A stretch of DNA of 64,000 nt, taken from NCBI GenBank assembly GCA_001953215.1, contig CP019169.1, positions 2,356,001 through 2,420,000 of the forward strand, in the 5' to 3' direction. This DNA comes from Betaproteobacteria bacterium GR16-43. Its GTDB lineage: Bacteria > Pseudomonadota > Gammaproteobacteria > Burkholderiales > Usitatibacteraceae. The stretch's first letter is position 1. Each line of letters begins with the position of its first letter. Shown here piece by piece: positions 17,911 through 25,868 of this stretch. A model generated the notes under the pieces. That model was not told the origin of the DNA. It saw only the letters and a list, made by a program, of their open reading frames with translations, and did not search any database. The position numbers and the translations under genes are program-made.

Positions 17911-19590
17911 ATGGGGGCCTTCGTCATGTCGGATCTAGTCAACACGGTCATCGTCGCGCTGATCGTCGTCGTCGCGCTCTTCGTCGTCGGGATGATCTTC
18001 TCCCGCCTCTACCAGCGTTCGTCCAAGGAACGCGCCTTCGTGCGCACGGGCCTGGGCGGGCAGAAGGTGATCATGGACGGCGGCGCGGTGAAGCTGCCGG
18101 TCTTCCACGAGTTGATCTGGGTGAACATGAACACCCTCAAGCTCGAAGTGCATCGCTCGGACAAGGACAGCCTCTTCACCAAGGACCGCATGCGCGTCGA
18201 CGTGGTGGCGGCCTTCTTCGTGCGCGTCATCCCGACGATCGAGGGCATCGCGGACGCCGCGCAGACGCTCGGCCAGCGCACGCTCGACCCGGAAGCGCTG
18301 AAGAACCTGGTCGAGGACAAATTCGTCGACGCGCTGCGCGCCGCCTCGGTGTCGATGACCATGCAGGACTTCCTCGACAAGCGCCAGGACTTCATCCAGG
18401 CCGTGCAGAACGCCGTGGCCGAGGACCTCACCAAGAACGGCCTCGAGCTGGAGAGCGTGTCGCTCACGAGCTTCGACCAGACCTCGAAGAACTTCTTCAA
18501 CCCGGACAACGCGTTCGACGCCGAGGGCTTGACGCGCCTCACGCAGGAGACGCAGAAGCGCTCCAAGGAGAGGAACGACATCGAGCAGAACACGCAGGTC
18601 GCGATCGCGCAGAGGAACTACGAGGCGACCCAGCAGAAGCTCGACATCGAGAGGAACCAGCGCCTGGCCACCCTCACCCAGCAGCAGGAGGTCGCCACGC
18701 GCGAGGCCGAGCAGATGTCCGCGGTCGCCTCGATCCAGGCGCAGCGCAAGCGCGAAGCCGAGCAAGCCCGCATCGACGCGGAGCGCCAGGTGAAGGAGGC
18801 CGAGGTGCAGCGCGAGCTCGCGGTGAAGCAGAAGCAGATCGACGCCGACCGCACCGTGCAGATTGCCACGATCGACCAGCAGAGGGCCACGCAGATGGCC
18901 GAGCAGGAGAAGGCCATCTCGATCGCCAAGAAATCCGAGGAGCAGTCGCAGGCCGAAGCCAAGGCCAACGAGGCGCGCGCCGGCGCGGTGAGGGCCGAGC
19001 AGGGCGTGATCACCGCGGCCGCGGTCGCCGAGGCCCAGCGCGACAAGGAAGTCGACCTCGTCGAAGCGGACAAGCAGGCACAGGTACAGGCGATCGGCAT
19101 CAAGGTCGGCGCGGCCGCCGAGAAGGACGCGGCCGAGAACCACGCACAGGCGCTGCGGACTCGCGCCGAGGCGAACCTGCGCAACTACGAGGTCGAGGCG
19201 CAGGGCAAGTCGATGATCAACGAGGCCATCAACAAGCTCTCGGCCGAGCAGGTCGCGATGCAGGTCCGCATCGCGCTGATTACCGCGCTGCCGCGCATCA
19301 TCGCGGAGTCGGTGAAGCCGATGGAGAAGATCGAGGGCATCAAGATCTTCCAGGTGGACGGGCTCACGCGGGGCGCGGGCGGTGCGGGCGGGGCGCCGGG
19401 CACATCCGGAAGCCTGGCCGACCAGGCCGTGCAGGCCGCGTTGGCTTATCGCACGCAGCAACCGATGATCGACGCGCTGCTGAAGGAGCTGGGTCTGAAG
19501 GGCGGAAGCCTTTCGGGAATGACCGAAGGCCTGGTCGACTCGCCCCCGCACGAGGCACCCGCGAGCGACAAGCCTCCGAAGAAGCCGTAG
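17911..19590 (+). CDS. yqiK: Flotillin-like protein (YqiK type)
   Basis: 559 residues. N-terminal membrane helix ([18 protein letters not shown]), SPFH/band-7 domain (about 35-215, including [23 protein letters not shown] split over the boundary), then a long charged coiled coil (about 220-450) with many EA/QAE repeats and a glycine-rich hinge ([11 protein letters not shown]) before a short C-terminal segment. Flotillins oligomerise on the inner leaflet and organise membrane microdomains. The ATG at 17911 and an ATG at 17926 are both possible; the latter leaves the membrane helix intact. Last gene of the PspA-YqiJ-flotillin operon. Confidence 0.92.
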   Translation: MGAFVMSDLVNTVIVALIVVVALFVVGMIFSRLYQRSSKERAFVRTGLGGQKVIMDGGAVKLPVFHELIWVNMNTLKLEVHRSDKDSLFTKDRMRVDVVAAFFVRVIPTIEGIADAAQTLGQRTLDPEALKNLVEDKFVDALRAASVSMTMQDFLDKRQDFIQAVQNAVAEDLTKNGLELESVSLTSFDQTSKNFFNPDNAFDAEGLTRLTQETQKRSKERNDIEQNTQVAIAQRNYEATQQKLDIERNQRLATLTQQQEVATREAEQMSAVASIQAQRKREAEQARIDAERQVKEAEVQRELAVKQKQIDADRTVQIATIDQQRATQMAEQEKAISIAKKSEEQSQAEAKANEARAGAVRAEQGVITAAAVAEAQRDKEVDLVEADKQAQVQAIGIKVGAAAEKDAAENHAQALRTRAEANLRNYEVEAQGKSMINEAINKLSAEQVAMQVRIALITALPRIIAESVKPMEKIEGIKIFQVDGLTRGAGGAGGAPGTSGSLADQAVQAALAYRTQQPMIDALLKELGLKGGSLSGMTEGLVDSPPHEAPASDKPPKKP

Positions 19591-19612
19591 TCCGCGACAC
19601 GGAGATCGAGAC

Positions 19613-20194
19613 TTGAAGAGCGTTTGTGTCTTTGCCGGATCGAACAGCGGCTCGCGGCCCGAGTACATTCCCGCCGCCGAAGAACTGGGCCGTTCGCTTG
19701 CGCGGCGCCAGATCACCGCCGTATATGGCGGCGCGCGCGTAGGGCTGATGGGCGCGATGGCCGACGCGGCCCTGTCCGAAGGCGGCCGCGTGATCGGCGT
19801 CATGCCGGAAGCGTTGGTGGCGAAGGAGATCGCGCACCAGGGCCTCACCGAGCTGCGGGTCGTGAAATCGATGCACGAACGCAAGACGATGATGGCCGAC
19901 CTGGCCGGCGGGTTCGTGGCCGTTCCGGGTGGCTTTGGCACGCTCGAGGAATTCTTCGAGGTCCTCACCTGGGGGCAGTTGGGCTTCCACGGCAAGCCGT
20001 GCGGCCTGCTCAACATCGCCGGCTACTACGACAAGCTCCTGGCTTTCGCGGACCACTGCGTCGACGAAGGCTTCGTCAGGCGCGAGCACCGCGCGATGAT
20101 CTCGGTATCGCACGCGCCCGAAGCACTGCTCGACGCGATGGCGGCCTACCAGCCGCCGGTCGTCAAGAAATGGATCGAGCGCGCCGAAACCTGA
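19613..20194 (+). CDS. LOG-family nucleotide phosphoribohydrolase
   Basis: 193 residues from a TTG start that has GGAG 9 nt upstream. Rossmann-type lysine-decarboxylase-like fold with [11 protein letters not shown] at the N-terminus, [21 protein letters not shown] and the LOG signature PGGFGTLEE (about 105-113). These enzymes hydrolyse the N-glycosidic bond of nucleoside 5'-monophosphates (cytokinin riboside monophosphates or AMP-like substrates). It lacks any decarboxylase activity motif despite the old lysine decarboxylase name. It follows the flotillin gene by 22 nt but probably has a housekeeping role. Confidence 0.92.
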   Translation: MKSVCVFAGSNSGSRPEYIPAAEELGRSLARRQITAVYGGARVGLMGAMADAALSEGGRVIGVMPEALVAKEIAHQGLTELRVVKSMHERKTMMADLAGGFVAVPGGFGTLEEFFEVLTWGQLGFHGKPCGLLNIAGYYDKLLAFADHCVDEGFVRREHRAMISVSHAPEALLDAMAAYQPPVVKKWIERAET

Positions 20195-20737
20195 TCAGTA
20201 CGCGGTGAACATCACGTAGTCGGCGGTGTACGGCACGCGCTGCGTGGTGCCGACGGCACCCGTATCGCATCCCTGCGCCGGAGCCACGCCACCCACGGTG
20301 TTGATCCGCTGCACGCTCGTCACCTTCGAGAAGCGGCCTTCGGCGCCGACCGAACGGGCGGCCAGCAGCAGCCACGGAATCGCACCGGCCTGCGGCGCAT
20401 CCGCGCGCGTCTTCACCGTTCCGATGATCTTGCTGCCGTCGGCCGCTTCCCAATGCGGACCGGCGTAGTGCTTTCCGGCACCACGACCCTGCGCATCGAA
20501 GAGGTCGGCCTCGGGCGCGACGAAGACCCAGCCCGCGGCGGCGGTGGCACCCGGCGTGGCACGGCATTGGTAGACCTGCACGCCGCGCGCGGCGATGCGT
20601 TCGGCGGCCCGCTCACCCGCGGGGACGAGGGTGGGAGGGATGGGGGAGTCGACGAGCTGGGCGGCGCACGCCACCAGCACGAAGGGACCGGCAACCAGTC
20701 CGAGGGTACGAAGTCGTCTCATTTTTTCGATTTTCAT
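20195..20737 (-). CDS. DUF3455 lipoprotein
   Basis: About 180 residues. Hydrophobic leader ending in a lipobox (VLVAC), so an exported lipoprotein. The mature part shows the DUF3455 pattern: RGVQVYQC, GWVFVAPEADLFDAQG, HYAGPHWEAADGS, AIPWLLL and VTSVQRINTVGG, ending in VPYTADYVMF. Function of the family is unknown. Start choice is uncertain: MKIEKMRRLRT at 20737 or the Met five codons later at 20722; neither has a good Shine-Dalgarno. It converges with the LOG gene with no gap between the stops. Confidence 0.82.
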   Translation of the reverse strand: MKIEKMRRLRTLGLVAGPFVLVACAAQLVDSPIPPTLVPAGERAAERIAARGVQVYQCRATPGATAAAGWVFVAPEADLFDAQGRGAGKHYAGPHWEAADGSKIIGTVKTRADAPQAGAIPWLLLAARSVGAEGRFSKVTSVQRINTVGGVAPAQGCDTGAVGTTQRVPYTADYVMFTAY

Positions 20738-20932
20738 CTGTTTCGGGGGATTGAAATTGAACCATGCCATCGGGCAAACCGTCTTGCCTGATCGTCCCCG
20801 GCCCTTGTCCCGGCGTCCACGAATTTCCAGCGGCGCCGGCCCTCGGGCTGGTGGCATCCAAGGTACGCGCAGGGGGTGCGCACGGACGCGTTGACGCCGG
20901 TACAAGTCGTCCAATCCCGCATCGACATAATC

Positions 20933-20952
20933 CTGACTCGCCGGCGAGTCAG
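20933..20952. repeat. Perfect 20-bp palindrome at the end of the sensor-kinase gene
   Basis: CTGACTCGCC/GGCGAGTCAG, a perfect two-fold palindrome without spacer, overlapping the TGA stop (20951-20949) of the minus-strand kinase gene. There is no T-tract, so it is not a classical terminator; as it is last in a long operon it could be a 3' RNA hairpin or a protein-binding site. Confidence 0.6.
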
Positions 20953-22133
20953 GAGACCGACGAGAGCAACGGCCGCGGCTCGCGCGCGGTGTCGGACGCT
21001 GCGGCGACTGCCGGCAGGTCGATCGTGAACACGCAGCCCAGCCCGGGCATGTCGCGCACGGTGAGCGTCCCGCCGTTGATCTCCACGCCGCGCTTGGCGA
21101 TGGAGAGACCCAGCCCCAGCCCGGTGCGGTTCTCGTGGTGCTGCTCGAACGAATGGAACAGGGCTTCGACCTTGCCTGCGGGCAACCCCCCGCATTGGTC
21201 CTCGACTTCGATGATCACGCGCTCGCCCGTGCCGAAGGCCTTGAGGGAGACGTGGCTGTGGTCGCGCGTGAACTTGACGGCGTTCTGCAGCAGGTTGGAG
21301 ACCGCGGAATGCAGCATCTGCCGGTCGCCATGGACGACGAGGCCCGCGGGAACCGGGAACACCGTGAACTCGCACCCGCGGTCCTTGGCCTCCAGGCTCG
21401 TGGCGACCTGGACCTCGGCGAGGAAGTGGTCGACCTCGATGTTTTCGAGCAGTTGCGAGGGCACGCCGGCGGCGAGGCGCACGTCGGCCAGCGCCCGGTC
21501 GATCAGGTCGCGCAACCCGCCCAGGCTGCGGTCGAGCACGGCCGCGGTCGCGCCGTTCACGGCCACCTTGCCCGTCTTGATCGCCGCGAACGACAGCATC
21601 GCGGTGTTGAGGAAGTTGCGCAGCTCGTGCGCGAGGAACCCGAGGCGTTCGCTCATCGCGCGATGGTCGGTCTGCGCGTTCAGCGCGTCGCGTTCCCGCG
21701 AAAACGCGGTCACCGCATTGGCGATGGCGTTGTCGAGGGCCCGGTTCAGCGTGCGGAATTCCTCCGTGGGAATCTCGACTTCCTTCTCGCCCGCGAGCTC
21801 GGTGATCGCCTGGCAGAGATCGCCGTAGTCGTACACCACTTGCGTCACGGTGAAGCCCTTGTGCAGCAGGTCCTTGCCGTGGAGTCCCGCCGAGGTGGCG
21901 ATCTCCGAGCGCCGGTCGCGCACCGGCCCGGCGAACCCCGACAACTGGCCCGCGGTCGCGCCCGGCGCGGCATCCTGGTCATGCCGCAGCATGCCGGTGA
22001 GTTGCGCGAGGAAGAGCGGGATGCCGTGCTCGATTTCGGAACGCGTCGCGCGCGGCGATCCACGGCGTGCGACGTTCGCCCGGCAGCGTTCGATCAGTTC
22101 CGCGCGGTGTGTATCGAGGAAGTCGTGCAGCAT
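20949..22133 (-). CDS. Soluble sensor histidine kinase at the end of the Anbu operon
   Basis: 394 residues. N-terminal helical domain (1-150, FLDTHRAELIERCRANVARR and KGFTVTQVVYDYGDLC) similar in pattern to RsbRD-type sensor domains; then an H-box FLAHELRNFLNTAM (His near 168), N-box NLLQNAVKF, G1 EDQCGGLP and G2 GLGLGLSIAKRG. No membrane segments and no receiver. GGAGG precedes the ATG. It lies 19 nt after the ferritin-like gene and appears to be the last gene of the stress operon that begins with the BON lipoprotein. No partner response regulator is adjacent, so its output is unknown. Confidence 0.85.
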   Translation of the reverse strand: MLHDFLDTHRAELIERCRANVARRGSPRATRSEIEHGIPLFLAQLTGMLRHDQDAAPGATAGQLSGFAGPVRDRRSEIATSAGLHGKDLLHKGFTVTQVVYDYGDLCQAITELAGEKEVEIPTEEFRTLNRALDNAIANAVTAFSRERDALNAQTDHRAMSERLGFLAHELRNFLNTAMLSFAAIKTGKVAVNGATAAVLDRSLGGLRDLIDRALADVRLAAGVPSQLLENIEVDHFLAEVQVATSLEAKDRGCEFTVFPVPAGLVVHGDRQMLHSAVSNLLQNAVKFTRDHSHVSLKAFGTGERVIIEVEDQCGGLPAGKVEALFHSFEQHHENRTGLGLGLSIAKRGVEINGGTLTVRDMPGLGCVFTIDLPAVAAASDTAREPRPLLSSVS

Positions 22134-22152
22134 GGTCGGAACCTCCTTTGTG

Positions 22153-22653
22153 TCAGGGCTTGCCCAGGGTCGCGATCAGCGTGATCAGCTGCCGCGCGAT
22201 GGAGCGGTCGTCGTCGAGGATGGACATCAGCAGGCGCCGCGTCGGCGCGTCGCGGCCCCCCACGAACTCCAGGAATTCGGTGAGTGCCACGTCCGTGCCG
22301 CGGACCGCGTCGAGGCCTTCGCGCGCCATCCCGATGATGTCGGGGGCGCGATCGACGTGCGTCACGTGGCTGTGCGCCGCGATCGCGATCGGTGAGAAGT
22401 TCGGTTCCGCGCCCAGCTCCACGATGCGCTCGGCGATCGCGTCGGCGTGCGCGAGCTCGCGATTGGAGTGCGCGAGGAACATGTCCACCGCGTGCACCGC
22501 GCCGTCGCGCCGGGCGAGGAAGTAGTGGCGCCGGCAGCGCAGCACGCCCACCAGCTTGGTGGCGAGCGCGTCGTCCAGGCGCGAGGTGATCGCGGAGCCG
22601 TCGTGCAAGCCGGGTGCTTCGGCGTCCGGCGTGCCGAGCGAGTAAGCGCGCAT
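22153..22653 (-). CDS. Ferritin-like protein with incomplete metal site
   Basis: 166 residues with a four-helix pattern matching the bacterioferritin/Dps-like family: LRCRRHYFLARR in helix A, HSNRELAHADAIAERIVELGAEPNFSP in helix B. The ExxH pair of helix B is kept (ELAH), but the helix A glutamate is a lysine (ALATK where family members have LATE) and the last helix ExxH motif is replaced (LDDDRSIARQL). At least two or three iron ligands are therefore missing and ferroxidase activity is doubtful. It starts 1 nt after the stop of the transglutaminase gene, so it is tightly coupled in the operon. Assignment rests on motif memory. Confidence 0.7.
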   Translation of the reverse strand: MRAYSLGTPDAEAPGLHDGSAITSRLDDALATKLVGVLRCRRHYFLARRDGAVHAVDMFLAHSNRELAHADAIAERIVELGAEPNFSPIAIAAHSHVTHVDRAPDIIGMAREGLDAVRGTDVALTEFLEFVGGRDAPTRRLLMSILDDDRSIARQLITLIATLGKP

Positions 22654-22654
22654 G

Positions 22655-23461
22655 CTATTCCTCCACCACGTCGGTCCACACCTTGAAGCTCGCGAGCTTG
22701 TTGGGGCCGAAGGTGCTGCTGATCGCCACGTCGGAAGCGTCGCGGCCGCGGGCGATCAGGATGCGCCCGATGCGCGGGATGTTGTTACGCGGATCGAAGG
22801 TGTGCCAGCGCCCGCCGAGGTACGCCTCGAACCATGCGGAGAAATCCATCGGCCCGGTGACCGGGATGCCGATGTCGCCGAGGTAGCCGGTGCAGTAGCG
22901 CGCGGGAATGTTCATGCAGCGGCAGAGCGCGACGGCGAGGTGCGCGTAGTCGCGGCAGACGCCCGTGCGGTCGTGCCACGCCTCGAGGGCCGAGCGCGTC
23001 ATGCGCGCGTGCTGGTAGCCGAACGCGATGTGCTTGTGGACGTAGTCGCAGATCGCCTGCACGCGGCCCCAGCCGGTCGGCGCATTGCCGAACAGCGACC
23101 ACGCCGTGTCCGAGAGCCGGTCGGTCTCGCAATAGCGGCTGCCCAGCAGGAAGAGCAGCGTCTCCTCGGGCAGGTCCTCCACGGCGTGTTGCCCGGCGTC
23201 GGAGACTACGGGGTCGGGGAGCCCGCTGTCCCTCACCAGGGCATCGGCCAGGATCCGCGTGTGGCCCGTGGGCGCCACGAGGCGCGTGCACCAGTTGCCG
23301 AAGCTGTCGCGGTACCCCGCGACGGGCACGGGCGGATCGACGTGGATGTCGTCGCGGCCGACGAGGTCCGAGACGCGCGTGAAGTGCACGTTCAGGTTGA
23401 GGATCATCGGCGTCGGCTGCGGGCAGTCGTACACCAGTTCGAATCCGGCTCTCAGTTTCAC
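22655..23461 (-). CDS. Transglutaminase-like cysteine peptidase partner of Anbu
   Basis: 268 residues from a GTG that overlaps the upstream stop (GTGA). N-terminal beta domain (about 1-110) and a transglutaminase core with catalytic Cys in TGVCRDYAHL (near 167), His in WHTFDPR (near 218) and the Asp of the same motif (near 221). Proteins of this type are standard operon partners of the Anbu protease and are thought to act as amidases or peptidases. The very tight coupling to the Anbu gene supports a shared task. Confidence 0.9.
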   Translation of the reverse strand: MKLRAGFELVYDCPQPTPMILNLNVHFTRVSDLVGRDDIHVDPPVPVAGYRDSFGNWCTRLVAPTGHTRILADALVRDSGLPDPVVSDAGQHAVEDLPEETLLFLLGSRYCETDRLSDTAWSLFGNAPTGWGRVQAICDYVHKHIAFGYQHARMTRSALEAWHDRTGVCRDYAHLAVALCRCMNIPARYCTGYLGDIGIPVTGPMDFSAWFEAYLGGRWHTFDPRNNIPRIGRILIARGRDASDVAISSTFGPNKLASFKVWTDVVEE

Positions 23462-24186
23462 CAGCGCAGCTCCGGGAGTTGGCGGAAGACCTGGCGCGTG
23501 CCCTCGCTCCAGGCGGTGCTCAATGCGGTGAAGTACGCGTCGCCCGAGTCGAAGCGGCAGCGCTTGCCCACGGCGAGGCTGTCGCGCTCGTAGACGAGCA
23601 GGTCGATCGGCATGCCCACCGAGAGGTTGCTGCGCATGGTCGAGTCGAAGGAGACGAGCACGCACTTGGTCGCGTCGGTGAGCGGCGTCTCGCGCGTGAT
23701 GACGCGCTCGATCACGGGCTTGCCGTACTTGGTCTCGCCGGTCTGGAAGTACGGCGTGTCGTGGCCCGCTTCGATGAAGTTGCCCTCCGCGTAGATCCGG
23801 AAGAGGCGGGGGGCCTCGCCCGGCAGTTGCCCGCCGACGATGAACGACGCGTTGAATTCCACGTCGTTGTCCACCAGGTATTGGCCATCTCGCCGCTCGA
23901 TGTCGCGCATCGCGTCGGCCACCAGCATCGCGACGTCGAACATCGTCCGGGCATTCCAGAGGTTGGGGGAGCCGTCGACGATGTCGCAGCGCCGGTTCAG
24001 CACGCCGATCACGGCCTGCGTCCCCGCGAGGCTGCCCGAGCTGAGCAGGACGATCACGCGGTCGCCCGCGCGTTCGAAGACCGTCATCTTGCAGAACTTT
24101 CCAATGTCGTCCACGCCGGCGTTGGTGCGGGAGTCCGAGGCGAAGACCATTCCCTGGTCGAGCATCACGCCGATGCAATACGTCAT
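23458..24186 (-). CDS. Proteasome-type protease Anbu
   Basis: 242 residues. After removal of Met the N-terminal residue is Thr (MTYCIGVMLDQGMVFASDSR), the catalytic nucleophile of the Ntn-hydrolase/proteasome fold; D17 (FASDSRTNAG) and a Lys near 32 (FCKM) complete the usual triad. RNAGVDD-type sequence after the SR pair and the internal SSGSLAGTQ are Anbu-specific and separate it from HslV. Anbu forms an open-ring protease of debated function, usually in an operon with a transglutaminase, an alpha-E protein and an ATP-grasp protein. Here the transglutaminase is present but the other two are not; instead a GlsB-like gene precedes it by 4 nt and a ferritin-like gene and kinase follow. Confidence 0.93.
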   Translation of the reverse strand: MTYCIGVMLDQGMVFASDSRTNAGVDDIGKFCKMTVFERAGDRVIVLLSSGSLAGTQAVIGVLNRRCDIVDGSPNLWNARTMFDVAMLVADAMRDIERRDGQYLVDNDVEFNASFIVGGQLPGEAPRLFRIYAEGNFIEAGHDTPYFQTGETKYGKPVIERVITRETPLTDATKCVLVSFDSTMRSNLSVGMPIDLLVYERDSLAVGKRCRFDSGDAYFTALSTAWSEGTRQVFRQLPELRW

Positions 24187-24190
24187 CCGG

Positions 24191-24466
24191 TCAGGCGCCC
24201 CAGCGCTTGTCGATCTGGTCGCCCGCAACCAGGAACGCGATCGCCACGACGATGGCGACGATGAGCGGCATCATCGCGAAGTCGGTGTTGGGGGGAATGG
24301 TCGGGGCATCCGCGAACAGCGGCGCGAGGACCCTGCCGCCCATGAGGCCGCCGACCACGCCGATGACGATCGAGACGAACCGGCCGCGGCCTTCGTTCCA
24401 GCCGATCGCCGAGAAGGTGATCCAGCCCAGGGCGGCGCCGGCAAAGGCCCAAATGAAGAAGTTCAT
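24191..24466 (-). CDS. GlsB/YeaQ/YmgE-family stress membrane protein
   Basis: 91 residues with three hydrophobic helices. The family signature is visible: FFIWAFAGAALGWITF, then VIGVVGGLMGGRVLAPLF with the small-residue glycine zipper, then VAIVVAIAFLVAGDQI. Members (transglycosylase-associated proteins) are small inner-membrane proteins induced by envelope and general stress. It ends 4 nt before the Anbu start codon. Confidence 0.88.
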   Translation of the reverse strand: MNFFIWAFAGAALGWITFSAIGWNEGRGRFVSIVIGVVGGLMGGRVLAPLFADAPTIPPNTDFAMMPLIVAIVVAIAFLVAGDQIDKRWGA

Positions 24467-24506
24467 GACGATCCTTCCGGGAGAGTGGGAAATCCCGGCC
24501 CGGCCG

Positions 24507-24614
24507 CTAGCGATTCGCGGCCGGCGGGGTGAAGGGGGGTGGCGGCGCGCGAGGCGCCTTGGGCTTGGGAGCCTTCTTCGTCTCGCGGTTCGACTTCTGC
24601 TGGCCCTTGGGCAC
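24507..24614 (-). CDS. Tiny basic KGQ-type protein
   Basis: 35 residues from a GTG start with a strong GGAGG 5 nt upstream. Sequence begins MPKGQQKSNRETKKAPKPK and ends in a proline-rich stretch. I recall similar short MAKGQ..SNRE.KKPK proteins in Betaproteobacteria, function unknown. Its GTG overlaps the TAG of the preceding gene (TAGTG). Strong ribosome-binding site and overlap argue that it is real despite its length. Confidence 0.72.
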   Translation of the reverse strand: MPKGQQKSNRETKKAPKPKAPRAPPPPFTPPAANR

Positions 24615-24760
24615 TACAGCCTCCGCCCGCTGATCAGGTTGACCAGGATCACGATGACGGCGATCACCAGCAGCGCGTGGATGAAGCCACCCATCGTGTA
24701 GCTCGTCACGAGACCGAGCAGCCACAGGATGATGAGGACGACGGCAATGGTGTAGAGCAC
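24614..24760 (-). CDS. Lmo0937/DUF5670-family small membrane protein
   Basis: 48 residues from a GTG with AGGGGA 8 nt upstream. Two hydrophobic helices joined by a short loop: LYTIAVVLIILWLLGLV, then TSYTMGGFIHALLVIAVIVI and the C-terminal NLISGRRL. This two-helix pattern with WLLG and GG.IH.LLVIA is characteristic of the Lmo0937 family, commonly found among stress-induced genes. It starts 12 nt after the BON gene. Confidence 0.85.
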   Translation of the reverse strand: MLYTIAVVLIILWLLGLVTSYTMGGFIHALLVIAVIVILVNLISGRRL

Positions 24761-24772
24761 GGCGGGTTCCCC

Positions 24773-25084
24773 TTACTTGAGGCGCATGTCGTTCTTGACC
24801 GACGTGACGCCCTTGACGGAGCGGGCGGTCACCATCGCGAGGTTCGCGTTGTCCTGCGAGCTCACGAAGCCGCTCAGCTGGACCACGCCCTTGAACGTCT
24901 CGACGTTGATCTCGGTGGATTTGAGGTTCGGTTCGTTCAGCATGGCGGCCTTCACCTTGGTGGTGATGACCGTGTCGTCCACGTACTCGCCGGTGCCTTC
25001 GGACTTCGAGGTGGAGGCGCAACCGAGCGCGAAGACGATGGTGGCGGCGGCAAGCACGGATGTGGCGCGGATAAACAGGTTCAT
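24773..25084 (-). CDS. BON-domain periplasmic lipoprotein (OsmY-like)
   Basis: 103 residues. Signal peptide with lipobox (VFALGC, Cys22), then one BON domain: DDTVITTKVKAAMLNEPNLKS, INVETFKGVVQLSGFVSS and AMVTARSVKGVTSVKNDM. BON proteins bind phospholipid membranes and are typical osmotic/stationary-phase proteins. TAGGAG precedes the ATG. It is the first gene of an apparent eight-gene minus-strand operon through Anbu to the sensor kinase, and a regulatory palindrome plus -10 hexamer lies just upstream. Confidence 0.92.
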   Translation of the reverse strand: MNLFIRATSVLAAATIVFALGCASTSKSEGTGEYVDDTVITTKVKAAMLNEPNLKSTEINVETFKGVVQLSGFVSSQDNANLAMVTARSVKGVTSVKNDMRLK

Positions 25085-25107
25085 GGTGGGCTCCTAGGTG
25101 AACCCGC

Positions 25108-25149
25108 AGGCTACGGCGCTTCGTCGTTTCGGTCTGTTCGATAGCGCAC
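25108..25149 (-). promoter_or_regulatory. Promoter of the BON-Anbu operon with GTTCGnTAnCGnAC site
   Basis: The 14-bp site GTTCGATAGCGCAC (plus strand 25136-25149) matches the recurring palindrome exactly. On the minus strand a TAGCCT hexamer (25113-25108) begins exactly 22 nt after it. With that as -10 the predicted transcript starts near 25101 and contains the TAGGAG ribosome-binding site, and the palindrome would be centred at -41.5. Confidence 0.65.
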
Positions 25150-25168
25150 GTAGACCGAAGGACCGCCC

Positions 25169-25501
25169 TCAATTCCCGTTCCACGCCCAGCGCGTGACGA
25201 TCCACGTCTCCGGGTACTTCTGCCCGAAGTCGATGCGCAGCGTGCCGGGTCCCGTGGCCCCGGCCCAGACGTACGTCCATTGCAGCCCGCCGCGCGTGAC
25301 TTCGCTCGAGGAATTGCCGTCGGAGCGAATGGCGGTCCGCCGCGGCGTACCGAGCAGCTTGCGCACGTCGTCGGAAGTCATGCCCCGCTTCAGTGCGGAG
25401 ACGAGGCGCTCGGCTTCGGCGAGGCTCGGTTCCTGTGCGAAGCCGGGCAAGGCCGAGATCAGCGTGGCCGTGAACAGCAGGGCGGCCGGTAAGAATTTCA
25501 A
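25169..25501 (-). CDS. Secreted BamE/SmpA-like small protein
   Basis: 110 residues from a TTG with GAAGG upstream. Signal peptide LLFTATLISALPGFA, cleavage near residue 22. The mature part has the BamE/OmlA-type pattern of a helix pair and short strands: LKRGMTSDDVRKLLGTPRRTAI followed by LQWTYVW and a terminal strand. The GMT..dVr.lLGtP motif is common to SmpA/OmlA and related domains that mediate protein contacts in the periplasm. Specific function unknown. It precedes the BON gene by 84 nt on the same strand, with the regulated promoter between them. Confidence 0.72.
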   Translation of the reverse strand: MKFLPAALLFTATLISALPGFAQEPSLAEAERLVSALKRGMTSDDVRKLLGTPRRTAIRSDGNSSSEVTRGGLQWTYVWAGATGPGTLRIDFGQKYPETWIVTRWAWNGN

Positions 25502-25734
25502 AGCGCGCCGCCTTCGTATTCCCAGACGCTGAGGCCAAGCCGCAATTGCTGCCGGGATCTCCGAGCGCGTACGGTCGCGGTCTCGCGCACGAGGCTGGAG
25601 ACGCGCGTCGCGGCAAAGGCGCCGGGCGGTACCGACAGCGCCCGGTAAGCCATGTCGGAGCGGCGGGCGCCGGCTTCCCGCCGCGCGCGGGCGCTCCGGC
25701 GATTCAAGTGGCGATCCGCCAAGGATTCGTTCAT
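25498..25734 (-). CDS. Possible small arginine-rich protein, doubtful
   Basis: An open frame of 78 codons (ATG at 25734) whose stop overlaps the TTG start of the next gene by 4 nt (TTGA). It has GC-rich third positions like neighbouring genes but very high arginine content (RRSARARREAGARRSD) and no motif I recognise. Its C-terminus (LRLGLSVWEYEGG) looks protein-like. No clear ribosome-binding site. Without it the stretch 25502-25868 holds only the csbD promoter sites. Confidence 0.3.
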   Translation of the reverse strand: MNESLADRHLNRRSARARREAGARRSDMAYRALSVPPGAFAATRVSSLVRETATVRARRSRQQLRLGLSVWEYEGGAL

Positions 25735-25767
25735 GCCGCAGCGTACAGACCGGCTTCGCGCGCGTCT

Positions 25768-25838
25768 GTTCGCCCGCGCACGTAGCGCGCGCGTCTGTTC
25801 GCTATCGAACCGACCGCCTCCGGCCGGAGTCATAGACT
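25768..25838 (+). promoter_or_regulatory. csbD promoter with one exact and one degenerate GTTCGnTAnCGnAC site
   Basis: GTTCGCTATCGAAC (25797-25810) is the most symmetrical copy of the recurring palindrome. TAGACT (25833-25838) starts exactly 22 nt later, giving a predicted start near 25845 and a 24-nt leader containing GAGG. A weaker copy, GTTCGCCCGCGCAC (25768-25781), lies 29 nt upstream. Both copies are preceded by GTCT. Confidence 0.65.
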
Positions 25839-25868
25839 CGACGACCGATCAAGACTGAGGTACCGGAC

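Noticed and set aside
25546..25785. Plus-strand frames upstream of csbD
   Set aside because: No ribosome-binding site, arginine-rich, and they run through the csbD promoter palindromes.
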